9,474 nucleotides of DNA, taken from the NCBI GenBank assembly GCA_003506065.1, contig DNXA01000087.1, forward strand, positions 972-10,445, given 5' to 3'. Within the stretch, counting starts at the first letter, position 1. Every line of letters starts with the position of its first letter. The notes below the pieces were generated by a model. It did no database searches. It saw nothing but the letters and a program-made list of their open reading frames with translations, and was not told the origin of the DNA. Origin of the DNA: Actinomycetota bacterium (GTDB taxonomy: Bacteria > Actinomycetota > Actinomycetes > S36-B12). Positions 1 through 6,780 of the stretch are shown piece after piece. The position numbers and the translations under genes were made by a program.

Positions 1-646
1 TCACCAGCTCGACGCGTTGGGTCAGCATGCTCGCCGGCTGGGCTGGGTCACCGATGGAGACGCTGATGGATTCGAGCACTTCGGGAGCAGTGATCGGCAG
101 GACGCCCGGCGTCACGGGGGTCGTGAGTTGGTGCCGAGTGGTACTGCAGGAGGTCGTCGGGTCACAGGCGTAGTAAGCAAGAGTCAAGGGGCTGCCGGTG
201 CCGTTGGACACTGTCAGCAGGCGACGGCGGTTTGCTGTTGTGGCCCAGGTCCATCCGGCCGCGACCTTGATGGGGGTGAATGCGTCGGCGTACACCGTCC
301 GCGTGCCATCGAGATTGGCATTGACTCCCAAAATGATGCGGTAGGGAACGTCGTTCTTGGGGCCGGCACTTGCATAGGTGTACAGAGTGAGAGTGCTGGC
401 GCCAGCCGTCGGAACGGCATTGCTTTGGCCCGTTGGCAGGTCTGCGTACCTCAGCAGTTGACTGGTCCACTCCATGGCATTCTGCGATTCCTGCTGCACC
501 TGTGATGACGATGTGGTGTCCCTGATGGCTGTCATCGCGGCGAGGGTTGCGCCGCCGACGACAGCCATCAGGGTGCCGAACACCCCGATGGCCACGATCA
601 GCTCGATCAGTGTGAAGCCGGCATCGGTAGCCCTGTCTCTCCTCAT
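1..646 (-). CDS. PilW-like minor type IV prepilin (C-terminus beyond the window)
   Basis: A type IV prepilin, probably a minor pilin that joins the fibre or primes its assembly after its leader is cut by a prepilin peptidase. The visible 215 residues start with a 10-residue basic leader ending in Gly10. The mature part begins FTLIELIVAIGVFG, with Phe11 as the methylated first residue and the conserved Glu at mature position 5 (Glu15). A hydrophobic helix to about residue 37 is followed by a polar stretch and a beta-rich region with WTSQLLRYADLP at about 64-75, as in PilW-like proteins. Cys161 and Cys167 could form a disulfide. The frame is open to the window edge, so the true end is not seen. 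The ATG overlaps the upstream prepilin stop as ATGA and has no clear ribosome binding site of its own, suggesting translational coupling. The prepilin call is firm; PilW specifically is a family-level guess. Confidence 0.88.
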   Translation of the reverse strand, partial: MRRDRATDAGFTLIELIVAIGVFGTLMAVVGGATLAAMTAIRDTTSSSQVQQESQNAMEWTSQLLRYADLPTGQSNAVPTAGASTLTLYTYASAGPKNDVPYRIILGVNANLDGTRTVYADAFTPIKVAAGWTWATTANRRRLLTVSNGTGSPLTLAYYACDPTTSCSTTRHQLTTPVTPGVLPITAPEVLESISVSIGDPAQPASMLTQRVELV

Positions 647-1959
647 GGGGTGGCCGTTGGAGTGGGCGTTGGTGTGGGACTTGCTGATGGGTGATCGAGG
701 TCCGCCAAGGTGAAATTGACGACTGTTGGCACTTCCTCATCACCGGGGGCGGGTGGCGAAAGAGGCTGGGTCAACTCCTGGGTCTGTCCCGCGGCGGTGA
801 AGGACCACAGCCCACTGGGCAAGCCGGTGTGCACAATCCCCTGGCTGTCGGACTGGCCCAGATCCAGGTTGGCCACCGTGCACCCCGTTCCGGTTCCGAC
901 ATGACGGGCGGTGACCTGAGTGCTCGCGGTGAGCCCGCGAATCTTGACCGGTCGTGCATCCAGACGAGCCGTCGTCGTGCCTGCGGGCGTGAGTGAGAAT
1001 GACTGGGGAATGGTCGAGTACGACTGCGGATCGGCATCGGTGCAGTCACCGAGCCATGCATGGAATCCTACGGTGGCGGGCCACAGCCCCGCGATCACCG
1101 TGCCGATAGCACCTGATTGCACTGAGGCTCCGGTTTGGTTCAGGCTCCATGTGACGGGGGTCCCCACAGCCACGGGATAGTTGGGAAGGGTTCCCTCGAA
1201 CTCGATATCGGCCGCCGGGGCGAATGAGAAGGTCGGTCGTGCCAGACTCCCTGCCGTGATGGGCACTGTCGACGTCGCGCCCGTCGGAGTCTGAGCAACG
1301 TAGTCCGGAGAGATCGGTCCGGTCACTGACACCACGAGTGAACCTGTGGGAATCAGTTGTGGCACATACAAGCAGCCATCGGCGCCAACGGTGTAGGAGA
1401 AGGAGTTCGTGGGATGTGCGCTGTCCAGGCCGGTAACTCTGATCCCAGAGACTGGCGCGCCGAGTTGATCGATCACCGAAATTGCAGCAGCACCAGTTCC
1501 GGCCGAAGAGATCGCAGTCTCCGGTTCGATGATGGCGTCAGTAGCGATTGGCGAGCTGAGTCGTGGACCAGTGACTTCAACGTGAATGCGCATGTAGGCC
1601 TGGCCGGGCTGGGCGGCCGAGCACGCGCTGGTCGATTGCCCAAGGCCGACCCAGTTCGCCGTCGTGGAGATGCTGAAGTCGCTGTTGCTGCCGACCGGCG
1701 TCGCTGCCGTCACACCGGGCGCAATGCCAGTCGTGCCGACCAAGCGCAGAGATTCGATGTGGGATTGGGCCAGATTTGCTGCGATCACACGCTGCGAACT
1801 CTCGTGTGTCGTCTTGAGCGACTGCACCAGGATCGAGAAGACGACCGTGGACAGGGCTGCGAAGATGACCATCGCGGCCATGACTTCGATCAGTGTGAAT
1901 CCGGCCTCCGACTGCGTACCTTTCGGGAGCAAGTGCATGCGACGGCGCATCGCAGACAT
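643..1959 (-). CDS. Large PilV-like type IV prepilin with extracellular beta-sandwich-like region and Thr-Pro tail
   Basis: A 438-residue prepilin. The leader is 20 residues (charged, ending SEAG). It is followed by FTLIEVMAAMVIFAALSTVV, giving Gly20/Phe21 at the cleavage site and Glu25 at mature position 5. The helix runs to about residue 50. Residues 159-215 look like a carboxypeptidase-regulatory or Cna-B-like beta-sandwich (DQLGAPVSGIRV, then GADGCLYVPQLIPTGSL). Similar Gly-hydrophobic-Leu-Pro patterns recur near 282-306 and 370-391. The protein ends in a Pro/Thr/Ser tail. At more than 400 residues it is far longer than a typical 130-200-residue pilin, so it is probably a tip or adhesive minor pilin; that role is inference. 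The ATG at 1959 was chosen because AAGGTGG lies 3 nt upstream (1963-1969) and it gives a normal leader; in-frame ATGs at 1950 and 1938 are alternatives. It leads a two-gene prepilin unit. Confidence 0.88.
   Translation of the reverse strand: MSAMRRRMHLLPKGTQSEAGFTLIEVMAAMVIFAALSTVVFSILVQSLKTTHESSQRVIAANLAQSHIESLRLVGTTGIAPGVTAATPVGSNSDFSISTTANWVGLGQSTSACSAAQPGQAYMRIHVEVTGPRLSSPIATDAIIEPETAISSAGTGAAAISVIDQLGAPVSGIRVTGLDSAHPTNSFSYTVGADGCLYVPQLIPTGSLVVSVTGPISPDYVAQTPTGATSTVPITAGSLARPTFSFAPAADIEFEGTLPNYPVAVGTPVTWSLNQTGASVQSGAIGTVIAGLWPATVGFHAWLGDCTDADPQSYSTIPQSFSLTPAGTTTARLDARPVKIRGLTASTQVTARHVGTGTGCTVANLDLGQSDSQGIVHTGLPSGLWSFTAAGQTQELTQPLSPPAPGDEEVPTVVNFTLADLDHPSASPTPTPTPTATP
646..681 (-). repeat. 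Thr-Pro repeat tail of the large prepilin
   Basis: The last 12 codons before the stop encode SPTPTPTPTATP, a low-complexity Thr-Pro run made of CCA/ACA/ACG/CCC-type codons. Such runs are usually flexible, extended linkers and often sites of O-glycosylation. Here the run is terminal rather than between domains, and it abuts the overlapping start of the next prepilin. Confidence 0.75.
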
Positions 1960-2056
1960 CACCCACCTTCCGCGGCCCTGAAGTCTCAGGATGGGTTTCG
2001 GACCGATTGCCACCCGATGGCCACGTACCATTGAGTGGTCCAAGGGTGGGAGTCCA
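1960..2056. promoter_or_regulatory. Divergent promoter region between the prepilin unit and the plus-strand unknown gene
   Basis: A 97-nt gap between two divergent starts, so it should carry promoters for both directions. On the plus strand TACCAT at 2026-2031 fits a TANNNT -10 element. It would start transcription near 2038, just upstream of the ribosome binding site at 2044-2052. No good -35 box sits at the right distance. On the minus strand I see no convincing -10. The role is inferred from gene layout. Confidence 0.4.
2044..2052 (+). promoter_or_regulatory. Ribosome binding site that sets the GTG start at 2057
   Basis: GGGTGGGAG lies 4 nt before the GTG at 2057. No comparable site precedes the in-frame ATG at 1991, which would also run into the minus-strand prepilin's upstream region. 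This is the main reason for choosing the shorter 265-residue product. Confidence 0.6.
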
Positions 2057-2854
2057 GTGCTGAACGGTGATCGGTCCTCCGCCGATGCGATCTATTCCCA
2101 GACTCTGCACCGTGCCCGCATCTTTGAACGGGCCTCTCGTCGTCAGGCTGCGGCAGGTGAGGCGCTCAGCGCGCTCATCTTCGCGTGGGGGGCGGATATC
2201 TCGCTGATGCAGACCAGTTTGTTCGAGCGTGTGGTTCTTGGTCGCAAGGCTCTGATCCGGCAGTACTTCGCCGAAGCCCAGACCCTGCTGTCGGCTTTCG
2301 ATCCGACCCTCCCTGACACCATCGGGGACGAATCGGTGGCGGACTTGCAGTTGCGGGTGCGCGAGCAGTTGTTCCGCGCCCTTCCTCGAGACTTGGCGAT
2401 GGATGTCACGGCGCGGCTGCCGGACATCACGTATCTGGCCTCAGTCGGGGCGCCCACGCGAGAGGAGATGCGCAATGGAGCGCGCGCGCGCCTGCAGGGG
2501 GTTTCATCGGCGCAGTTCTGCACCCGTCGCAGACGCGATGCCGACGATTTGATGCTGCAGGCCCTTGTGGCCCATGAGCGCGCTGAGGATCAGTCGGCCG
2601 CCGGTTTGTCCTATCAGAGCGATGTTCTCTCGCTTGAGGCCTACCTTGTCGAATCTGCCGAGGTCGTGGGCGACCATGGACTCTGGACGGTGGAGCTTCG
2701 CTGGGAGCTTGGCACATGCGCGATGAGTGAGCTCAGAGGACTTCCTGAAGACTTCTACGCAGCTGTGGTCACGGTCCGAGAAGCGCTGGCTCGTGGGCTC
2801 GGCGAACCAGATGGCACGCGCTTCCTGACGGTCCTTCCGGCCTTGGGCAGTTAG
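2057..2854 (+). CDS. Hypothetical soluble protein inside the T4P locus
   Basis: I do not recognise this 265-residue protein. It has no signal peptide, no membrane helix, no prepilin leader and no nucleotide-binding motif. Residues 1 to about 190 look mainly helical and rich in Ala, Arg, Asp and Glu, for example RRQAAAGEALSALIFAWGAD and VADLQLRVREQLFRALPRDL. A likely beta-hairpin follows at about 193-220 (LEAYLVESAEVV, LWTVELRWELG), then an amphipathic helix near the end. Two Cys (in FCTRR and GTCAM) are not arranged as a metal site. Codon use resembles the neighbours, and no other long frame explains the stretch. It is transcribed against all flanking genes on its side of the locus, diverging from the prepilins and converging with pilO. 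A cytoplasmic role linked to the pilus is possible from position alone. The upstream in-frame ATG at 1991 would add 22 residues. Confidence 0.72.
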   Translation: MLNGDRSSADAIYSQTLHRARIFERASRRQAAAGEALSALIFAWGADISLMQTSLFERVVLGRKALIRQYFAEAQTLLSAFDPTLPDTIGDESVADLQLRVREQLFRALPRDLAMDVTARLPDITYLASVGAPTREEMRNGARARLQGVSSAQFCTRRRRDADDLMLQALVAHERAEDQSAAGLSYQSDVLSLEAYLVESAEVVGDHGLWTVELRWELGTCAMSELRGLPEDFYAAVVTVREALARGLGEPDGTRFLTVLPALGS

Positions 2855-3540
2855 CTCGCTGTCGCGGAGTCCTTGGCATCCTGATGGGCTTCCTGGATGA
2901 TCTCCTGCGCTGTCGCGACCAGGTCTGGGAGCCGGGATTCCAGGACGAACATCGTTCCGGTCACGGTCAGCGTGCCGGCATTGGGATTCACGCCATCGCT
3001 CACAGCGCTGGTGCCCGTGATGAGGAGGCCGCGATCCAAGACCTGGAGCAAAGTCAGAAATGCGAGGCGTTGTGTGTTGGTTCCGGTCACGGTGACCTCA
3101 ATGGTCATAGTGGCCAGATGCACCCCGACGTCAACTGCAGCCGTCGCCGTTGCAGGTACTGGGGATCCGTCCTTGCTGTCCACACTCTGGGGAATCGTCG
3201 CGTTGATCACCTGCACGTTGCGAGAACTGATGCCTGCACGCTCGGCGGCCGCAGTGATCTGCCGCAGGACATCGGGTAGCTGAGCGGACTCCGGCATTCG
3301 TGAGAACAGTCGTTGCGCTTCCAGAGCGAGCTGCGGTGCTTGCTCGCCGAGTGCCAGGATCTCCTGGTGTCTCTTCACCAAGGCGATATTCGCTGATTGG
3401 ACCTGCTCTGTCTGTGTCTTGAGCTCCTGTGCGGTGGCAATCCTTGGTGAGAGCACCAATGTCCAGAGCAGGAATGTCAGCAAGGCGATCCCAGCGCACG
3501 ACAGGATGACAGAAAGCTGGACTTTGCTGAGGCTTCTCAC
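2851..3540 (-). CDS. pilO: PilO-like T4P assembly platform protein
   Basis: A bitopic membrane protein of the T4P alignment subcomplex, expected to pair with PilN outside the membrane. At 229 residues it is near the usual PilO length (about 200-220). It has a short cytoplasmic N-terminus, one membrane helix at about residues 9-30 (ending LLWTLVLSP), a coiled-coil-like stretch at about 36-75 (QELKTQTEQVQSANIALVKR), then an alpha/beta region. That region includes RQITAAAERAGISSRNVQVI, typical of the PilO ferredoxin-like fold. The start is GTG at 3540, overlapping the pilN stop as GTGA, with strong GGAGGGTGG at 3544-3552. The family is weakly conserved in sequence, so the call rests on topology, length and the pilM-pilN-pilO order. 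Its stop shares bases with the stop of the convergent plus-strand gene. No pilP or pilQ follows. Confidence 0.85.
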   Translation of the reverse strand: MRSLSKVQLSVILSCAGIALLTFLLWTLVLSPRIATAQELKTQTEQVQSANIALVKRHQEILALGEQAPQLALEAQRLFSRMPESAQLPDVLRQITAAAERAGISSRNVQVINATIPQSVDSKDGSPVPATATAAVDVGVHLATMTIEVTVTGTNTQRLAFLTLLQVLDRGLLITGTSAVSDGVNPNAGTLTVTGTMFVLESRLPDLVATAQEIIQEAHQDAKDSATAS

Positions 3541-4352
3541 TGTCCACCCTCCGTTGCGGTGGCAGGGTCAGCTGGCGGATGGAGTAGCAGCGTTGCCTGC
3601 TCCTTGGTCAATGGGGTTGCCAGTCCTGCAGGGGAGATCCCCACTGTCCCTGTGAACGAGACGGACTGCTGACCCGCGCTCGATGCGCTGGCAAGCATGG
3701 AGCTGTTCACATAGGGACCCACGAACAAGGGATCCCTTCCGAGCATCACGAGCAGGCGGGAGACATGTGCGCGGCTGCGCGCTGTTGCGCTGAACGTTAC
3801 GCAGCCGATGGAGAGTCGCTTGACGAATGGGTTGGGGTCTGGGCATGCCGACTCTGTCCTGCCTGATGCCGAGGCGGCACTGTACTCAATGCCCATCGTG
3901 GTGAATCGGATCGCAGGCGATCCTGCGCTTGCCGCAGCTGATAGCAGCCGCCGATAGATGACCGCCGCTTTGGGCTGGGCCGCCATCGTGGTGTTGACCA
4001 AGCCCTCCTGTCGCTTGATCTGCGTCACCATCTGAGCGATGGGTGCCAGCGCCTGCACCTGAGCCTGCTCATCGATGTTGGTGGCCTGTGCCTGCGCGAG
4101 TGAGTCCTGCGAGGCACGAATCGCTGGGATCTGCAGCGCCCAGACGAGTGCGGCGACCAGAAGGATCACCGTGCTGCCCATGAGTGCTGCCCTGCGGACC
4201 TTTCGCAGGGCGATGCTTGCAGTTATCGATGCTGGCAACAGGTTCACCTGGGGCATCACCAACTGGTCGGAGTCATGCAGGTTCGAGGTCTGCGGGGATC
4301 GTGTGAAGAGCTCACTGATGCTCTTGTTGCGCCAACTGGTATCTGCGCTCAT
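3537..4352 (-). CDS. pilN: PilN-like T4P assembly protein with NLLP motif
   Basis: A bitopic membrane protein that links cytoplasmic PilM to PilO. The 271-residue product carries MPQVNLLPASI at 33-43; its VNLLP (36-40) is the conserved PilM-binding motif of PilN. A basic stretch (LRKVRRA) and a membrane helix at about 55-75 follow, then a coiled-coil-like region (about 80-120) and an alpha/beta domain. The first 32 residues are polar and lie before the point where most PilN proteins begin. The ATG at 4352 is preferred to the internal ATG at 4256 because it overlaps the pilM stop as ATGA and has GAGGA 4 nt upstream. Cys170 and Cys184 flank a short loop (CPDPNPF) and could form a disulfide outside the membrane. 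The end of the gene overlaps pilO as GTGA. Confidence 0.88.
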   Translation of the reverse strand: MSADTSWRNKSISELFTRSPQTSNLHDSDQLVMPQVNLLPASITASIALRKVRRAALMGSTVILLVAALVWALQIPAIRASQDSLAQAQATNIDEQAQVQALAPIAQMVTQIKRQEGLVNTTMAAQPKAAVIYRRLLSAAASAGSPAIRFTTMGIEYSAASASGRTESACPDPNPFVKRLSIGCVTFSATARSRAHVSRLLVMLGRDPLFVGPYVNSSMLASASSAGQQSVSFTGTVGISPAGLATPLTKEQATLLLHPPADPATATEGGQ

Positions 4353-5491
4353 TGGATCCTCGCTGTCGCCAGCCCGATGGCCAAGGCAAGTTGAGCATCG
4401 ACTGGCTGCTGCTTGAGCCGTTCTCCGCCTGCCAGGCCCATCCAGGGCAGTGCGGGCGCAATTGGATATGGCAGTTGCGTCGCGACGCGTTCAACCAGAC
4501 CCGGCATGTTTGCAGCCCGCCCGACGAAGGTCAGTTCAGCAATGGCCAAGGCATGCTCGCCGGAGAGGTAGTAGTCCAAGGAATTGCGAATCTCGGTGAC
4601 AACAGAACTGGCCCAGGCATTGGCCGACGCCACTACTTGCGATGCTTGCGCGCGCTCCACGGGCAGTGGACTGTCGAATGGTGCACTGAACACGCTCGAC
4701 TCCGCGACGGGCACCAGCACGGGCGCGGGCACGTTGAGATCCGTCGCACATTTGAGATGCTCGGCCTCCTCTTGATCAACGCCGAGCTCGGCTGCGATGG
4801 CATCGGTAGCCACAGATCCGCCGGCGGGGCTCAGGACCCGGATGAATAGCGGCTGTCCCTGCGCATGGACGACTACCGTCATCTGCTGCGCACCGATGTC
4901 GACAATGGCCTTCGCCCGCACGTCACTGGGGATTTGGCCATTGCATAGGGATCGGATCAAGGCCAATGGCGCATGATCGGCGATCACGGGCTCGAGGTTG
5001 GCATCGCGGATGGCTTGAGCAATCGCGCTGGTCTGCTCACGTTCGGCAGCTACGACCAGGATGCGGTTCTCATCGACGGCATGCCCCTTGGCATCTGTGT
5101 GAGCCAGCCGCTCGAGCAGGTGATAGTCGAGTTCAACCGAGTCAATGTCCATAGGCAGTGCATCCATGACCTGGTAACGCAGAGCAGATCGGAAATCTGA
5201 AGGATTCATCCACGGCAGATCGATCTGCCGGGTGAGAACGCTGGCTGCGGGCACGGCAAAAGCCACCTTTCGCCGTGTGAAACGACCGTGACGCCACACT
5301 TGCTTGAGTGCCTTCGTCAATGCCTCGGGGTCAAGCAGCACTCCTTCGTCGAACACGCCAGGCGGCAGATCGATCCATGCTGCCCGACTGATATGTGGCG
5401 CAGGGTCCTTGCGCGATGAGCGCAGTTCCACCGCTCGTACGCCGCTGGTCCCGATGTCGAGCCCAACCAGGCTGAAGCCGGCCTTGCTCAT
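4349..5491 (-). CDS. pilM: PilM actin-like T4P assembly ATPase
   Basis: A cytoplasmic actin-fold protein that binds ATP and the N-terminal tail of PilN, connecting the PilN-PilO membrane complex to the motor ATPases. At 380 residues it is slightly longer than typical PilM (about 350). Visible motifs are phosphate-1 VGLDIGTSGVRAVEL (residues 9-23, Asp12 and Gly14), phosphate-2 AIVDIGAQQMTVV starting near 196 (Asp198, Gly200), EIRNSLDYYLSG (300-311), and the adenosine-loop region FVGRAANMPGL (322-332), where the usual second Gly is Arg325. The PilM hallmarks YQVMDALP and LDYHLLE are also present. The start is ATG at 5491 with GAGGGAGGG at 5497-5505, 5 nt upstream. It is first in the pilMNO operon and overlaps pilN by ATGA. 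It is divergent from the ATPase operon. Confidence 0.93.
   Translation of the reverse strand: MSKAGFSLVGLDIGTSGVRAVELRSSRKDPAPHISRAAWIDLPPGVFDEGVLLDPEALTKALKQVWRHGRFTRRKVAFAVPAASVLTRQIDLPWMNPSDFRSALRYQVMDALPMDIDSVELDYHLLERLAHTDAKGHAVDENRILVVAAEREQTSAIAQAIRDANLEPVIADHAPLALIRSLCNGQIPSDVRAKAIVDIGAQQMTVVVHAQGQPLFIRVLSPAGGSVATDAIAAELGVDQEEAEHLKCATDLNVPAPVLVPVAESSVFSAPFDSPLPVERAQASQVVASANAWASSVVTEIRNSLDYYLSGEHALAIAELTFVGRAANMPGLVERVATQLPYPIAPALPWMGLAGGERLKQQPVDAQLALAIGLATARIQ
4357..4361 (-). promoter_or_regulatory. Ribosome binding site that supports the upstream pilN start
   Basis: GAGGA on the minus strand lies 4 nt before the ATG at 4352, inside the 3' end of pilM. The alternative start at 4256, just before VNLLP, has no equally good site. 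The 32-residue N-terminal extension of PilN is therefore probably translated. Confidence 0.5.
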
Positions 5492-5604
5492 GCATGCCCT
5501 CCCTCAGCTCTTCGCGCTGGGTATCGGCTGGATTTGCCGTGAAGGGAACTGCCTCGGGATTCCTGTGAGTGCCGATCAGCGGGAACTGGGCCGAAACTCA
5601 GAAC
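5492..5604. promoter_or_regulatory. Divergent promoter region between pilMNO and the ATPase operon
   Basis: A 113-nt non-coding gap between the two divergent T4P operons that should hold promoters for both. I could not find convincing -35/-10 pairs. On the plus strand TTGCCG (5534-5539) with GATTCC 18 nt on is a weak candidate. An 8-nt direct repeat GGGAACTG occurs at 5544-5551 and 5581-5588; it could be a regulator site or chance. The minus-strand end holds the strong pilM ribosome binding site. Confidence 0.45.
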
Positions 5605-6780
5605 ATGACTGCGCCCGTTGCCCAGATCCACGGCGCAGCCCTGGCCGACGGTGCGCCTATCGCCGAGGCTCTCCAGGCAGCTCAGAGCAAGGTGCTCGCC
5701 CGGCCGCAACTGCGCGCGATTCTGGAGGCGGCAATCGCCCATGGTGCTTCCGATGTGCACATCCGACCTGGGAATCCGCCGCTACTGCGGGTGACTGGGC
5801 AGCTCTACCCTCTGGACCTGCCTGAGCTGACGGAGCAGGACTCGGCGGATCTGGTTGACCAGGCCCTGACCGCGGAAGCTGATCGTGTCGCCTTCCGGCA
5901 GCAGCATGATTGTGATTTCGCCCTGACTTTGGAAGGTGCTGGACGCTTTCGCGTCAATGCCTATCGGACCAGGGGTGCGGACGCGATGGTGCTGCGACAT
6001 GTGCGCGAGCAAGTGCCCTCAATGGACGAACTCGGGCTGCCGCGCGCGGTGCGCTCCTTGGCCCTGGCCTCGGGCGGCATCCTGCTGGTGTGCGGTCCTA
6101 CCGGTTCTGGCAAGTCAACCTCGCTGGCGGCAATGGTCGATGTCATCAATCGAGAGCGTCGATGTCACATCCTGACGATCGAGGATCCCATCGAGTATCT
6201 CCACCCGAACAAGTTGTCAACGGTGAGTCAGCGAGAACTCCATACCGACACCAGCGAATTTGCAAGTGCACTGCGTGCGGGAATGCGTCAGGATCCAGAC
6301 GTCATTCTCATCGGTGAGATACGAGATGCCGAGACCATGCGCACTGCGTTGCAGGCTGCGCAAACTGGGCACTTCGTTCTTGCCAGCATGCATGCTCGTT
6401 CCGTCGTTGATGTGGTGCACCGAGTGGTCGACACATTTCCCGTCGATGAGCAGCGACAGATCAGAGCCTCATTCGCGGAGTCGATGCAGGCAATCATCTG
6501 TCAGCACTTGATCGCGTCAGCCCGCGGTGTGAGACGAGTGTTGACCTGCGAGATCGCCACGGCAACGCCAAGAGTCAAAGAGGCGATCGCCGACGCCAAC
6601 AAGACTGCCTCATTGCACGAGATCATCGCCGAAGGGGAGTACTACGGCATGCACACCTTCGAACAGGATTTGGTGCGCCTGGTACTGGCTGGCGACATTA
6701 CAGTGGAGGAAGCCGAGACAGTGGCCAGCCGCCCTGCCGACCTGCACGTCGCGCTGCGCAGGGCTGGGCATCGTGACTAG
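5605..6780 (+). CDS. pilT: PilT-like T4P ATPase (divergent paralogue)
   Basis: A hexameric secretion-type ATPase of the PilT (retraction) branch, 391 residues. The N-terminal PAS-like domain contains GASDVHIRPGNPPLLRVTG (from 47) and GRFRVNAYRTRG. The ATPase core has Walker A GPTGSGKST (164-172), Asp box TIEDPIEYL with Glu193, Walker B VILIGEIRD (233-241) and a His box with His256 and His263. The C-terminal YGMHTFEQDLVRLV resembles the PilT GMQTF region. Departures from canonical PilT are ASMHARS in place of TLHTxxA, and RVKEAIAD (323-330) where PilT has AIRNLIRE. It could be a second retraction motor or a PilU-like accessory. The start is uncertain: the ATG at 5605 lacks a clear ribosome binding site, while GTG at 5569 has GGGA upstream and would add 12 residues. 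It is first in the ATPase operon and overlaps pilB by 8 nt. Confidence 0.9.
   Translation: MTAPVAQIHGAALADGAPIAEALQAAQSKVLARPQLRAILEAAIAHGASDVHIRPGNPPLLRVTGQLYPLDLPELTEQDSADLVDQALTAEADRVAFRQQHDCDFALTLEGAGRFRVNAYRTRGADAMVLRHVREQVPSMDELGLPRAVRSLALASGGILLVCGPTGSGKSTSLAAMVDVINRERRCHILTIEDPIEYLHPNKLSTVSQRELHTDTSEFASALRAGMRQDPDVILIGEIRDAETMRTALQAAQTGHFVLASMHARSVVDVVHRVVDTFPVDEQRQIRASFAESMQAIICQHLIASARGVRRVLTCEIATATPRVKEAIADANKTASLHEIIAEGEYYGMHTFEQDLVRLVLAGDITVEEAETVASRPADLHVALRRAGHRD

Noticed and set aside
162..743. A 193-residue minus-strand open frame across the two-prepilin junction
   Set aside because: It is out of frame with both prepilins, is His/Arg/Gln-rich and lacks any motif. The overlapping prepilin frames explain the DNA.
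1357..2034. A 225-residue plus-strand open frame opposite the large prepilin
   Set aside because: Its Arg/Ala/Gly-rich translation shows no motif, and the opposite strand carries a clear prepilin leader and helix in a continuous frame.
1991..2056. ATG at 1991 as the start of the plus-strand unknown gene
   Set aside because: It has no good ribosome binding site, while GTG at 2057 has GGGTGGGAG 4 nt upstream. The extra 22 residues have no evident fold.
2841..2900. Bidirectional hairpin terminator at the convergent gene ends
   Set aside because: No GC-rich stem followed by a T run is visible on either strand. The coding ends overlap.
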